64,000 nucleotides of DNA from Mycolicibacterium senegalense (lineage in GTDB: Bacteria; Actinomycetota; Actinomycetes; Mycobacteriales; Mycobacteriaceae): positions 4,092,001 through 4,156,000 of the forward strand of contig NZ_CP081000.1 in the NCBI RefSeq assembly GCF_019645875.1, written 5' to 3'. Under the pieces are notes generated by a model. The model did not search any database. It was not told the origin of the DNA and saw only the letters and a list, made by a program, of their open reading frames with translations. A program made the position numbers and the translations under genes. This document shows, in pieces, positions 7,280-16,274 of the stretch (within the stretch, counting starts at the first letter, position 1; every line of letters begins with the position of its first letter).

Positions 7280-8855
7280 GCATCTCCTCGATCGACACGA
7301 ATTTCACCCGGGGCCGGTCCTGCTGCGCACCGCGGTCGCGTTCGGCGGCGTCGATCGCGCGCCAACCCGGCCAGCCGACCGGCTCGGCTCCCCGACTGGC
7401 CAGCAGCGCGTCGAGCGATTCCCGGCCCTCGACGTCACGGGTCAGCAGACCCGCGTCGAAGTCGGCCCACAGCTGGGCCACGGTCTGCTCGGCGCACAGC
7501 CGGTTGGTGCCGATGACTCCGCGAGGTCCGCGTTTGATCCACCCGGTCACGTAGGTGCCCGACACCGGTGAACCGTCGACGACGCGACCGGATTCGTTGG
7601 GCACGGTCCCCGAGTCCTCGTCGTAGGGCAACCCGGCAACCGGCAGGCCGCGATAGCCGATCGACCGCAGGATCAGTGGCGTCTCGATCACCTCGGTGCC
7701 ACGCTCGGTGCTTACCTCCAGCCCTTCTGCCCGGCCGGTACCGAGGATCGCGACCGGGGTGGCGCCGAAGCGGAACACCACCCGCTTGTTCCCGGGAGTA
7801 GGACTGCGCTGGGCGTACTCACGCGCGATCGCGAGCTTGAACGAGGTCTCGACGTCATCGTGTTCGTCGTCAGCGGGAAGATCCGCGGGGTCGACAATCA
7901 CGTCGATGCCATCGAGGTTCCCCAGGGCCAGGAACTCCCCCGCGGAGAACGCCGCATGCCCGAGGTCTCGACGGGCCAAGATCACCACCTCGCGGATTGC
8001 GCTGTCGGCCAACGCATCCAGGGTGTGCTGGGCGATATCGGTGGCGGCCAACGCGTTCCGGTCCATCAACAGCACCCGGGCGACATCGAGAGCGACGTTG
8101 CCGTTGCCGACGATGACCGCCCGTTCGCCCGACAGATCGAACTGGTGCGCGGCGTAGTCGGGGTGACCGTTGTACCACCCGACGAACTCGGCTGCGGCGT
8201 GATGTCCCATGAGGTCCTCGCCGTCGATCCCCAGGCGCCGGCTGGTGGCCGCACCCACCGCGTAGATCACGGCGTGATGATGGGCCAGCAGCTCGTCGTG
8301 GTTGATGGTGCGGCCGACCTCGACGTTGAAATGGCTGGCGAAGCGCGGATTGGTGAACGCCCGCTCGAAGATGTCGACCACCGACTTGGTGTGCTGGTGA
8401 TCGGGCGCCACGCCGGCCCGAATCAATCCGAACGGCGTGGGCAGGCGTTCGAACAGGTTGATCTCCACACCGTCGACGTCGATCAGCTCGGCGGCGGCAT
8501 AACAAGCCGCCGGCCCGGATCCGACGATGGCCACCCGCAGCGATCCCGCCTCGACGCGCGCGCGGGAGGTGGCCGCCGGCACCGACGCCGGCTCCAGCGG
8601 ATGGCGCTCGAAATAGGCGGCGTTGAGCTCCTTGAACCGCTGCAGTTCGCCGGGCAGGTCCTCCTCGTAGTGGATCGCGCCGACGGGGCACTCCTCGAAA
8701 CAGGCTCCGCAGTCGATGCACGATTCCGGATCGATGTAGAGCATCTCGGCCGACGCGGAATCCAGCCCGCCTTCGGCCGGACGGATGCAGTCCACCGGGC
8801 ACACCGGAACACAGCTGACGTCCTTGCAGCAATTCTGCGTGATCACGTAAGCCAT
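7257..8855 (-). CDS. fprB: 7Fe ferredoxin fused to ferredoxin-NADP reductase (FprB-like)
   Basis: A 532-residue fusion. The N-terminus is a 7Fe ferredoxin with Cys9, 15, 19, 23 and Cys46, 49, 52, 56. It is followed by an adrenodoxin-reductase-type module: FAD motif VAIVGSGPAACYAAAEL, RAGVAPDHQHTKSV, and NADP motif VIVGNGNVALDVARVL, ending with a GWIKRGPRGVIGTN motif. It moves electrons from NADPH through FAD to Fe-S clusters and partner proteins. ATG at 8855 is used because GGGGAGGT lies upstream and the ferredoxin begins at once; an in-frame start at 8897 would add 14 residues. It is divergent from a TetR gene with shared operator-like palindromes. Confidence 0.88.
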   Translation of the reverse strand: MAYVITQNCCKDVSCVPVCPVDCIRPAEGGLDSASAEMLYIDPESCIDCGACFEECPVGAIHYEEDLPGELQRFKELNAAYFERHPLEPASVPAATSRARVEAGSLRVAIVGSGPAACYAAAELIDVDGVEINLFERLPTPFGLIRAGVAPDHQHTKSVVDIFERAFTNPRFASHFNVEVGRTINHDELLAHHHAVIYAVGAATSRRLGIDGEDLMGHHAAAEFVGWYNGHPDYAAHQFDLSGERAVIVGNGNVALDVARVLLMDRNALAATDIAQHTLDALADSAIREVVILARRDLGHAAFSAGEFLALGNLDGIDVIVDPADLPADDEHDDVETSFKLAIAREYAQRSPTPGNKRVVFRFGATPVAILGTGRAEGLEVSTERGTEVIETPLILRSIGYRGLPVAGLPYDEDSGTVPNESGRVVDGSPVSGTYVTGWIKRGPRGVIGTNRLCAEQTVAQLWADFDAGLLTRDVEGRESLDALLASRGAEPVGWPGWRAIDAAERDRGAQQDRPRVKFVSIEEMLSAGLRG

Positions 8856-8883
8856 CGGACCTCCCCTTTCGAATCTGGAGCAG

Positions 8884-8921
8884 ATTCTACTGGACACCTG
8901 TCCGGTCTATCGACTCGATAG
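8884..8921 (-). promoter_or_regulatory. FprB-like gene promoter/operator region
   Basis: On the minus strand TAGAAT (complement of 8884-8889) is a good -10 element. Immediately upstream, 8891-8904 (TGGACACCTGTCCG) forms GGACA-NN-TGTCC, nearly identical to the site at 9033-9046 that overlaps the TetR start. Next to it 8907-8921 is a perfect palindrome (CTATCGA, C, TCGATAG). A repressor at the first site would block the promoter. Confidence 0.55.
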
Positions 8922-9032
8922 ATGCCCGCGCGCACGCACCGGCACTCCAACCGCCCCGGTAGAAGCAGCCAAAATGGGCGCATACCGGCCGTTTCACCAA
9001 ACGATTGCCAATCGAGGCGCCGGTCTATATCT

Positions 9033-9046
9033 TGGACACATGTCCA
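9033..9046. promoter_or_regulatory. TetR operator-like palindrome overlapping the TetR start
   Basis: TGGACACATGTCCA has perfect 6-base arms around a 2-base centre and contains the ATG of the TetR gene at 9040. A near copy lies at 8891-8904 in the FprB-like promoter. The octamer CGGTCTAT also occurs beside both sites (8903-8910 and 9021-9028). Two matching sites in one divergent region suggest autorepression plus control of the reductase. Confidence 0.55.
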
Positions 9047-9618
9047 GGCCAGCGGTGGCTACGGTCACCCGCCTCCACGACGCACAGGGTCAGCGGCTCC
9101 GCACACAGCGGCGGGTCTTCGGTGCGGCAACGCAACTTCTCAACACCTCTGACGTCATCTCGGTGCCGGCGCTGGCCGCGCGGGCGAAGATGGCGCCGGC
9201 CGCGGTCTACGCCCACTTCCGGTCCATCGAGGTGGTGTTCGCCGAGCTGTACCTCGATCGGGTGATTCAGCTGCCGCTGGAAATCGACCCCGCGACCCCC
9301 GCCACCGGCCGGGTAACCCAGCAGCTCACCGCACTCACGCTGTTGATGGCCGACGAGCCTCGCTTGGCCCGCGCCTGCACCCAGGCATTGGTGAGTACCG
9401 ACGACGACATGGTCGACGACGTCCGTTCACGGATCGCCGCCGAGGTCAACCGCCGGATTTCTGCGGCGCTGGGCGGTGGAGCCTGGCCGGAGGTACTCGC
9501 CACCCTGGAGGCGGTGTTCTGGGGTGCGTTACTGCAGGCACAAACCGGTGCGATGAGCTACCGGCAGATGGCACGGCAATTGGAGACCATGGTGTCGTTG
9601 ATCGTGCCTGGTGGATGA
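9040..9618 (+). CDS. TetR-family regulator divergent from the FprB-like gene
   Basis: A 192-residue TetR protein. The HTH reads VPALAARAKMAPAAVYAHFRS (about residues 41-61), in which the usual VS..TLYxHF core is replaced by APAAVYAHF. ATG at 9040 is preferred; the frame is open to 8974, but that would run across the operator and promoter. The ligand domain shows no identifiable motif. Its position and the duplicated palindromes suggest that it controls the ferredoxin-reductase gene and itself. Confidence 0.82.
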   Translation: MSRPAVATVTRLHDAQGQRLRTQRRVFGAATQLLNTSDVISVPALAARAKMAPAAVYAHFRSIEVVFAELYLDRVIQLPLEIDPATPATGRVTQQLTALTLLMADEPRLARACTQALVSTDDDMVDDVRSRIAAEVNRRISAALGGGAWPEVLATLEAVFWGALLQAQTGAMSYRQMARQLETMVSLIVPGG

Positions 9619-9636
9619 ATCAGGCTGTGGCTACGC

Positions 9637-11298
9637 TCACGCCATCGCAGCCAACCAACCCCCGTACTCGGTGATGTCCCGACCTTGTGCGGGAGCGGTG
9701 TGGTCACAACCGAAACCGGTGATCCAGCGGCCATCGTCGAGTTCGACTTTCCCGAGCATCATCGGCGCCGGTAACTCGGCCAGGAACTCTCCCAGCGCCG
9801 CCGGTGACAACAGCCACCGCTCACCGACGATCGGTGCCCCACCCGTGTCGACGCGGGTCAGGCCCGGCTTGGGCGGAACCGTGTCGAGGGCATACAAGCG
9901 ATAGTGCGGTGCGGTGGTGATCGGCCCGGCCCACCGGGCACCCCGGCCGGTGAGCTGATGCTCCAACGGTTGTCCGCGCAGATGGGCACCGAACACCGCT
10001 AGCTCGGTCACCGGCGCACCACCTGACTCAGCCCAGCTTTCAGCGGACGGGACGTCGAGGAACCGGGCCGCCAGATCGGCGATGACTCCGTCGTGGAACC
10101 CCGGAGCCAGCAAGGTGATTCCGAACTGCGCACCGTCGGATACGGTGCCCGCGGGCACCGCGATCGCACACATGTCGAACAGGTTGCAGAAGTTGGTGTA
10201 CCGCCCCATCCGGGAGTTCACCGCGACCGGGGAGGCCGCGACGTCGTCGATGCGCGGATGCTCGGGAGCTGTCGGCACCATGAGTGCGTGACACCCGGCC
10301 AGTTGGGCCAGTGCCGTTCTGCTGAGTTCCTCGACCCGCCGCCGGTCACGCAGCAGGTCGGTCGCCGAATACGCTCCGGCCGCAGCGACGATGGCCGCCA
10401 CAGTTGGATCCAGTTTGGTGTCAGGTCCGGCTGCGCTGACGAACTCGCCTACCGCATCCCATCTTTCGGCGACCAGCGCACCGTTGTAGAGCAGGTCGGC
10501 CGCTGCGAAGAAGTCGTCCATGGCGATGGGGACCATGTCGAATCCGGCGGCTTTCGCCTGGCGTACGGCGACGTCGAACGCAGCCCGCCAGTCGTCATCG
10601 AGGCCCTGCAACGTGTCCGGCACCGCGATCCTGGGTGTTGGCGGCGCGGCAAGAGCAACGTCGGTCGGCCAGTTCCGCTGTGGTGCACCGGCACTCATCA
10701 CGGCCATCGCCGACTGGGCGGTGGACAGGTCAGCGGCGAAGATCGTCACACAGTCATAGCTGGCACACGCCGGCACCACGCCCTCGGTGGAGACCAGGCC
10801 GATGGTCGGTTTGATTCCGACCATGCCCTGCAACCCGGCCGGAACGCGTCCCGACCCGGCGGTGTCGGTGCCGATCGCGATATCGGCGAAGCCGAGTGCC
10901 ACAGCCACCGCGGAACCCGAACTCGAGCCCCCGGAAATGTAGTCCGGCCGACGGGAATCCCGCACCGCACCATAGGGACTGCGCACTCCCACCAGGCCGG
11001 TGGCGAACTGGTCGAGGTTGGTCTTTCCGATGACGACGGCACCGGCGGCCTTGAGAGCGGACACCGCCGGTGCGTCGGCATCGGGAATATAACTGAACTC
11101 TGGGCATGCCGCAGTGGTCGGTATCCCGGCGACGTCGACGTTGTCCTTGACCGCCAGCACCAGCCCGGCCAACGGACCGTCACCGGCGAGCGCGGTCCGG
11201 TAGTCGTCTTCCACCTCCGCCCGCGAACGCAGGTGGATGAACACCTCGTCGCGTCCGGATTCGGCGATCTTGCGGTAGATCTCGGCGATCTTGTTCAT
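9637..11298 (-). CDS. atzF: Allophanate hydrolase (AtzF type), amidase-signature enzyme
   Basis: A 553-residue amidase-signature protein. It has the catalytic Lys51 in VLAVKDNVDVAG, the Gly/Ser loop ISGGSSSGSA and the acyl-serine segment GTDTAGSGRVPAG, followed by the C-terminal AtzF domain (TELAVFGAHLRGQPLEHQL). It would convert allophanate to ammonia and CO2, the last step of urea, guanidine or cyanurate breakdown. Its ATG overlaps the stop of the upstream carboxyltransferase gene by four bases (ATGA), so the two are translationally coupled. It is the last gene of a five-gene minus-strand operon. Confidence 0.88.
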   Translation of the reverse strand: MNKIAEIYRKIAESGRDEVFIHLRSRAEVEDDYRTALAGDGPLAGLVLAVKDNVDVAGIPTTAACPEFSYIPDADAPAVSALKAAGAVVIGKTNLDQFATGLVGVRSPYGAVRDSRRPDYISGGSSSGSAVAVALGFADIAIGTDTAGSGRVPAGLQGMVGIKPTIGLVSTEGVVPACASYDCVTIFAADLSTAQSAMAVMSAGAPQRNWPTDVALAAPPTPRIAVPDTLQGLDDDWRAAFDVAVRQAKAAGFDMVPIAMDDFFAAADLLYNGALVAERWDAVGEFVSAAGPDTKLDPTVAAIVAAAGAYSATDLLRDRRRVEELSRTALAQLAGCHALMVPTAPEHPRIDDVAASPVAVNSRMGRYTNFCNLFDMCAIAVPAGTVSDGAQFGITLLAPGFHDGVIADLAARFLDVPSAESWAESGGAPVTELAVFGAHLRGQPLEHQLTGRGARWAGPITTAPHYRLYALDTVPPKPGLTRVDTGGAPIVGERWLLSPAALGEFLAELPAPMMLGKVELDDGRWITGFGCDHTAPAQGRDITEYGGWLAAMA

Positions 11299-13289
11299 GC
11301 AGACTCTTTCCTGACGAATTCCCCTGCCGCAGCCCAACGCTCGCGTTCCTCGGCGCGCGCGGCTTCCATTGCGACGCGCGTCGCTGCGATGTCGTCGGCG
11401 TTGTCGGCCAGAAACTGCTCATGTTCGGCCAGTGAGAACGTTCCGTCCGAAATATCGACGCGGCCACGCCCTGAGGCCATATCGACCCGCAGGTCCAGCA
11501 GCTCATCGGCGGATACCGGGTACCACTGGATCCGGTCGAAAAACCGCAACAGCCAGGGATGTTCGGGGTCGAATCCCTGGGCCACCAGAGGGTGACGGTG
11601 ATTCCAGATCTGTGTGGTGCGGCCCACGAACTGATAGCCGCCCGGCCCCTCCATACCGTAGATGCACAGGTACGCCCCGCCGATACCGACCGCATTCTCC
11701 GGCGTCCAGGTGCGCGCCGGATTGTATTTCGTGGTAACGAGACGGTGCCGCGGATCCAGCGGTGTGGCAACCGGAGCCCCCAGATACACATCGCCGAGAC
11801 CGAGCACCAGATACTCGGCGTCATAGACGATTCGGTGTACGTCTTCGACCGAGGTGAGGCCGTTCATCCGCCGGATGAACTCGATGTTCCACGGGCACCA
11901 CGGCGCATCGGCGCGCACGCCGTGCATGTAGCGTTCGATGGCCTCCCGGGTCGAGGGGTCGTCCCAACTCAGCGGCAACCGCACGGTGCGACTAGGCACC
12001 ACGAGGTCCTGAGCGGCGGGCAGCGAGGCTTCGAGTTCGGCCAGCAGCGGTACCAGCCTCGACTGCGGGAGCCGGTCCGGGTCTACCTTGACCTGCAGTG
12101 AACGGATCCCCGGCGTGAGGTCGATCAACCCGTCCGGCCGGTGCTGTTCCAGGGCATGGTGCAGTGCGTGGGCGCGGGCTCGCAACGCCAGGTCCAACCG
12201 CATGTCCCCGTACTCGACCAGAACGTTGTCGTCACCGATCCGGCGGTACGTGACCGTGGTAGTGCCATCCGAAGAGGTTGTGCCGGCAATGATTCCGTCG
12301 TCCTCGTCGCCACCGGCGGAGAACACCGCTGGGATGGCGGCGCGGCGCGCCGGGCCGACGGTGGCCGGGGCGGGTGCTGCCGAAGCCTTCACCGGGACGA
12401 ACCGGATCGTGGCACCGGGAGCAAGCTGCCCCAGTTTCCAGCGGTCGGCAGCGGTAACAGTGAGCGGGCAGACGAATCCGCCAAGACTCGGACCATCCGG
12501 GCCGAGCAGGATCGGGGTATCGCCGGTGAAGTCGAGCGAACCGACTGAATAAGCGTTGTCGTGGATGTTCGACGGGTGCAAGCCGGCTTCGCCGCCGTCG
12601 GGCCGGGCCCATTCCGGCTTCGGCCCGATCAATCGCACACCGGTGCGGTCGGAGTTGAAGTGCACCTCGTAGTCGTGGTTGAGCAGCGTGTCGATGTCGT
12701 TGCGGGTAAAGAACTCCGGCGCGGAGTGCGGGCCCACCGTCACCGCGATATACCAGTGATTTCCGATCGCCGGCTGCTCCTCGAACAGGATGCGCCGACG
12801 GGCCGTCACTGCCGTGTCGGAGATTTCCAGCTTGTCCCCCACTGCCAGCGCGCGGCCCTCGTGGCCGCCGAACCGGCCGAGGGTGAATGTCGAGGCACTG
12901 CCCAGGTATTCATCGGCTTGCAGGCCGCCGGCCATCGCGATGTACATCCGAAGTCCTGGGCCATCGATCATCCCGACGTCAAGAAGCTGGCCCGCCTCGA
13001 CCAGGATCGGTACCCACTGCGGGACCCGCGTGCCGTCGACGGCCACCGGCGCGGGCGCACCGGTGACGCATACCCAGGTGTCGGTGTCGAACCGCAGTGC
13101 GGGACCGCCCATAGTGGCCTCAAGCCCGGGCGCGCCCTCCGGATTGCCGACCGCGAGGTTGGCCAGCCGGAAGGAGACGTCGTCCATCGGCCCCGACGGC
13201 GGCACCCCGATCTGCCAGTACCCGGTCCGTCCCGGCCAGTCCTGAATCGTGGTGGCCATGCCGGGCCGAACGATTTCCAAGCTGGTCAT
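11295..13289 (-). CDS. Urea/guanidine carboxylase-like carboxyltransferase (KipA-KipI fusion, no BC or BCCP)
   Basis: A 664-residue protein matching the central carboxyltransferase part of urea or guanidine carboxylase. A KipA-like (AHS2) half comes first (VRPGMATTIQDWPGRTGYW at the N-terminus), then a KipI-like (AHS1) half (GIGGAYLCIYGMEGPGGYQF), ending with the conserved tail ERERWAAAGEF. Full enzymes have about 1,200 residues, with an N-terminal biotin carboxylase and a C-terminal biotinyl (MKM) domain. Neither is present here or in any gene nearby, so it needs partners in trans or does something else. Its start overlaps the DUF1989 gene upstream and its stop overlaps atzF. Confidence 0.82.
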   Translation of the reverse strand: MTSLEIVRPGMATTIQDWPGRTGYWQIGVPPSGPMDDVSFRLANLAVGNPEGAPGLEATMGGPALRFDTDTWVCVTGAPAPVAVDGTRVPQWVPILVEAGQLLDVGMIDGPGLRMYIAMAGGLQADEYLGSASTFTLGRFGGHEGRALAVGDKLEISDTAVTARRRILFEEQPAIGNHWYIAVTVGPHSAPEFFTRNDIDTLLNHDYEVHFNSDRTGVRLIGPKPEWARPDGGEAGLHPSNIHDNAYSVGSLDFTGDTPILLGPDGPSLGGFVCPLTVTAADRWKLGQLAPGATIRFVPVKASAAPAPATVGPARRAAIPAVFSAGGDEDDGIIAGTTSSDGTTTVTYRRIGDDNVLVEYGDMRLDLALRARAHALHHALEQHRPDGLIDLTPGIRSLQVKVDPDRLPQSRLVPLLAELEASLPAAQDLVVPSRTVRLPLSWDDPSTREAIERYMHGVRADAPWCPWNIEFIRRMNGLTSVEDVHRIVYDAEYLVLGLGDVYLGAPVATPLDPRHRLVTTKYNPARTWTPENAVGIGGAYLCIYGMEGPGGYQFVGRTTQIWNHRHPLVAQGFDPEHPWLLRFFDRIQWYPVSADELLDLRVDMASGRGRVDISDGTFSLAEHEQFLADNADDIAATRVAMEAARAEERERWAAAGEFVRKESA

Positions 13290-13906
13290 GGGCGGGTCAC
13301 GATCATGCGCACGGCGGTCGGGTCAAACCCGTTGCAGGGATTGTTGATCTGCGGGCAGTTCGACACCAGTACCAGAGTGTCGATCTCGGCACGCAGCGAG
13401 ACGGTCTTGCCCGGAGCGGACAGGCCGTCGACGATGCCGAGCGAGCCGTCGGGGTCCACCGGGACGTTCATGAAAAAGTTGATGTTGCTGACGATGTCGG
13501 CCTTGGTCAGCCCCCATCGGGCACCCTCGCCGATGAAGTTCTCCACGCAGGCGTGCTGGTGTTTGGTGTGGTGGCCGTAGCGCAGCGTGTTCGATTCCTG
13601 CGAGCACGCCCCGCCGAGGGTGTCGTGGTTGCCGACCTCGTCGTCGACGATGGTCAGCATCGGCGCGCCGTCGCTGTCGCGCAGTACCGATCCGGTGGTC
13701 AGGAAGATGTTGCCCTGTGCCGCGATCGTCGCCGGCGCGCTGTAGCGCACGGTGTGGTCGTGCGCCCCATAGAACAGGGTGTCCACTGCCTGGTTTCCGT
13801 GCAGGTCGACGATGGTCAGGACGTCCCCGGCGCGCACGATCTTCGACCACGGGGCGCGGGGCGCCACGATTTCATCGACAACGGTGTGGGTGGCGGTGAT
13901 GGTCAT
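13286..13906 (-). CDS. DUF1989 protein, urea amidolyase-associated (UAAP2-like; carboxyguanidine deiminase subunit candidate)
   Basis: A 206-residue DUF1989 protein. Visible motifs include DLHGNQAVDTLFY, NHDTLGGACSQESN, NINFFMNVPVDPDG and NCPQINNPCNGF, with several conserved Cys and His residues suited to metal binding. Proteins of this kind always occur in pairs beside urea-carboxylase-like genes. In guanidine-degrading bacteria the pair has been shown to be a heteromeric carboxyguanidine deiminase (CgdAB). ATGA overlaps link it to both neighbours. Assignment to guanidine rather than urea is inference from the cluster. Confidence 0.8.
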   Translation of the reverse strand: MTITATHTVVDEIVAPRAPWSKIVRAGDVLTIVDLHGNQAVDTLFYGAHDHTVRYSAPATIAAQGNIFLTTGSVLRDSDGAPMLTIVDDEVGNHDTLGGACSQESNTLRYGHHTKHQHACVENFIGEGARWGLTKADIVSNINFFMNVPVDPDGSLGIVDGLSAPGKTVSLRAEIDTLVLVSNCPQINNPCNGFDPTAVRMIVTRP

Positions 13907-14730
13907 CGGGCACTCCAGACGTCTTCGGAATTCAGGTAGGCACGTTGATATTCGGGATCCCGCTCGCCGAGCGTGGCGCCGATCTCGGCCAGGTCGTCGG
14001 GTGCCGACCAGGCCAACACCTCAAGCGAGCCGACGGTGAACTGCGGTGCCGGGTCGAGTGGGTGGGCGGTGTTGGCAATCGCCACGATCAGCGGCAGATG
14101 GGTGACCAGTTCGATCGTGGTGCCGGCACCGGCCGATCCGGTGGACACCAAGGTGCCGTCGGCTTCGACACGCACACCATGGAAGAACGACAGGCTCGGT
14201 GCCACGTCGCGACGGCTGAGCCCGTGCTTCAAGGCGGCGAGCGCAAGCAGTTCCCGGCCTGCTGGGCTGGGCGATTCCACCTCGCCGGCACCATATTTGG
14301 CCGCATTGCCGGCAAGTGTGGTGGTACCACACAGGGCGTCATGATGACCGGAGGTGTCCGACACCAGGGTGGCCAGCACCCGGCCCTGGTCACTGAGCAA
14401 GGGGTGGCCGGTCGAAAGATAGGCCTGCCACGGGACTTTCACGGTGTCGGCGATGTTGAGCCGCTCCCAGGGGGCATCAGCGCGCCACAGCAACAGGTGG
14501 GCGCAGGCGGTCCCGTCCAGGTCCCGCAGGCGCAGCCTGGTGCCGCGGGCCAGCACCTTGCTGGTGTATCGGCCACCGGGAACCGTTTCGGCCCAGGTCA
14601 ATTGCTCGGATGCCACGCCCTGCGGGGGTGTGGGCCACTTCGAAGCCGGCACGACGGGCATCGAGTCGGTGATGGTGCCGGCCTGGGCCCGGGCATGGTC
14701 GCGGGCGCCGGCGGTGGTCGCGGTAGTCAT
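13903..14730 (-). CDS. DUF1989 protein, urea amidolyase-associated (UAAP1-like; partner of the preceding subunit)
   Basis: A 275-residue DUF1989 protein and the partner of the next gene. Motifs are VLARGTRLRLRDLDGTAC, SGHHDALCGTT and LSFFHGVRVEADG, parallel to those in the smaller paralogue. ATG at 14730 is used; GTG at 14736 overlaps the permease stop (GTGA) and would add two residues. The frame is open far upstream through the permease gene, but that part is antisense-frame noise. Together the two would form a carboxyguanidine-deiminase-like complex in the cytosol. Confidence 0.8.
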   Translation of the reverse strand: MTTATTAGARDHARAQAGTITDSMPVVPASKWPTPPQGVASEQLTWAETVPGGRYTSKVLARGTRLRLRDLDGTACAHLLLWRADAPWERLNIADTVKVPWQAYLSTGHPLLSDQGRVLATLVSDTSGHHDALCGTTTLAGNAAKYGAGEVESPSPAGRELLALAALKHGLSRRDVAPSLSFFHGVRVEADGTLVSTGSAGAGTTIELVTHLPLIVAIANTAHPLDPAPQFTVGSLEVLAWSAPDDLAEIGATLGERDPEYQRAYLNSEDVWSAR

Positions 14731-14732
14731 AC

Positions 14733-16274
14733 TCACGCTCCGATCGTGACGGGGTTGGGGTGGGTCTTGCCGCGCGGGAAGCACAGGGCGCCGAGCATCA
14801 CCGCAGCCGCGATGCTGAGCGGTCCGGCCCATTGCAGGATCGGCATATCCCCAGTGGGGTTGAAGATTTCGGCCCGCGGCCAGCCAAGGTTGACGATCAT
14901 CACCGCGCCGTAGAGCACGGCCAGGATGTTCACCGCGATGCCGAACTTGCCGAGCGAGAACAGCGGCAGGCCTTCGGCGTCGACCTGATTGCGTTGGGTG
15001 GGCCAACCTTTGAGCCGGCGGTACAGCAGCGGTGCGGTGACCAGAAGGTAGGCCAGATAGATCAGGATGATGCACACGCTGGCCAGGGTGGCGAAGATGG
15101 CCGAGTTGCCGACGTTGACCAGCAGCACCCCGATGCACAGCAGGCCGATGAGCACCGACGGCCAGATCGGAGTGCCGGTGTGGCTGTTGACCCGGGACAG
15201 GACCGACGAGGCCGGCAGCCGCCCGTCGCGGGCCATCGAGAACATCAGCCGGGACGCGGCGGTCTGAATGGCCAAGGTGCAGATGGTGATCGCGATGGCG
15301 ACGTCGATCAGCAGCACCGTGCCCCACGGGGAGGACAGGACGGTGTCGAGCACGTACGGCAGGCCCTCGGTGGCCAGGCGCCCGTCGGTCAGGCTCGGGG
15401 CTGCCATCAGCGCGCCCAGGATCATCAGGCCGCCGCCGAGCGCGGAGACCGAGAGCGCCAGGCGAATGGTGCGGGGTGCGACGCGACGTGGATTGCGGGT
15501 CTCCTCGGCGAGCTCACCGGCCGAGCCGAATCCGACCATGACATAGGCGGCCATGAGGCCGGACATGATCCAGGCCCAGACGTACCCCGGCTGACCTCCG
15601 GCGTGGCCGGTGTCGAACACCACCTGCGGCCCGCGCTGGGCATGGGTGAAGAAGACGCCGATGACGGCGATGACACCGACGATCTCACAGATCACGCCCG
15701 CACTGTTGACCCGTGACATCCATTTGACGCCAAGGCAATTGATAGTGGTGGTGAGCACCAGCAGGACAGTGCCGAGCAGTACCGCGTTGGCCGCCCCACT
15801 CGGTGAGGTCAGAGCCGGATCTTCGCCGATGATCTGGAACCCGGACCAGATCGACGGCAGGACTACCTGCAGAGCGATCGCCGCGGCCGAGGCGGTGACG
15901 ATCTGGGCCAAGATCATGAACCAGCCGCCGAACCAGCCGACCACCTCACCGCCCATCCGGCGGGACCATTGATAGATGGCCCCCGAGATCGGGTAGCGCG
16001 CAGCCAGTTCGGCGAAACACAGCGCCACCAAGAACTGGCCGAGGAACACCGCGGGCCAGGTCCAGAAGAAGGCGGGGCCACCGAAGCCGAACCCAAGGCC
16101 GAACAACTGGAAGATCGTGGTCAGAATCGACACGAACGAGAAGCCGGCGGCGAACGATTCGAACTTGCCGAGCCGACGGTGCAACTGCTGGTCGTAGCCG
16201 AACTCCGCCAGGTCGTCGTGGTCGCCGAAACGGTCGGCCACATCTCGCTGGCTCTCGGTAGCGCTGCTGGTCAT
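14733..16274 (-). CDS. APC-superfamily permease (amino acid/guanidine-type uptake)
   Basis: A 513-residue polytopic membrane protein with about twelve hydrophobic segments. The first is preceded by an acidic cytosolic tail, and the loop AELAARYPISGAIYQWSRRMG is the APC consensus between TM2 and TM3 (amino acid-polyamine-organocation family). It heads the five-gene nitrogen operon, so it probably imports the substrate (guanidine, urea or a related amine). The SD-like GAGAGA lies 9 bases before the ATG. The 170-base gap to the divergent nucleotidyltransferase gene must contain its promoter. No riboswitch consensus could be recognised there. Confidence 0.85.
   Translation of the reverse strand: MTSSATESQRDVADRFGDHDDLAEFGYDQQLHRRLGKFESFAAGFSFVSILTTIFQLFGLGFGFGGPAFFWTWPAVFLGQFLVALCFAELAARYPISGAIYQWSRRMGGEVVGWFGGWFMILAQIVTASAAAIALQVVLPSIWSGFQIIGEDPALTSPSGAANAVLLGTVLLVLTTTINCLGVKWMSRVNSAGVICEIVGVIAVIGVFFTHAQRGPQVVFDTGHAGGQPGYVWAWIMSGLMAAYVMVGFGSAGELAEETRNPRRVAPRTIRLALSVSALGGGLMILGALMAAPSLTDGRLATEGLPYVLDTVLSSPWGTVLLIDVAIAITICTLAIQTAASRLMFSMARDGRLPASSVLSRVNSHTGTPIWPSVLIGLLCIGVLLVNVGNSAIFATLASVCIILIYLAYLLVTAPLLYRRLKGWPTQRNQVDAEGLPLFSLGKFGIAVNILAVLYGAVMIVNLGWPRAEIFNPTGDMPILQWAGPLSIAAAVMLGALCFPRGKTHPNPVTIGA

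Noticed and set aside
10093..11595. Long plus-strand open frame over atzF and the carboxyltransferase
   Set aside because: Both opposing genes have clear family motifs; the plus frame is His/Gly/Arg-rich shadow sequence.
14731..15327. N-terminal extension of the UAAP1-like protein
   Set aside because: It would overlap the permease gene in another frame. The family starts near residue 1 of the ATG at 14730.
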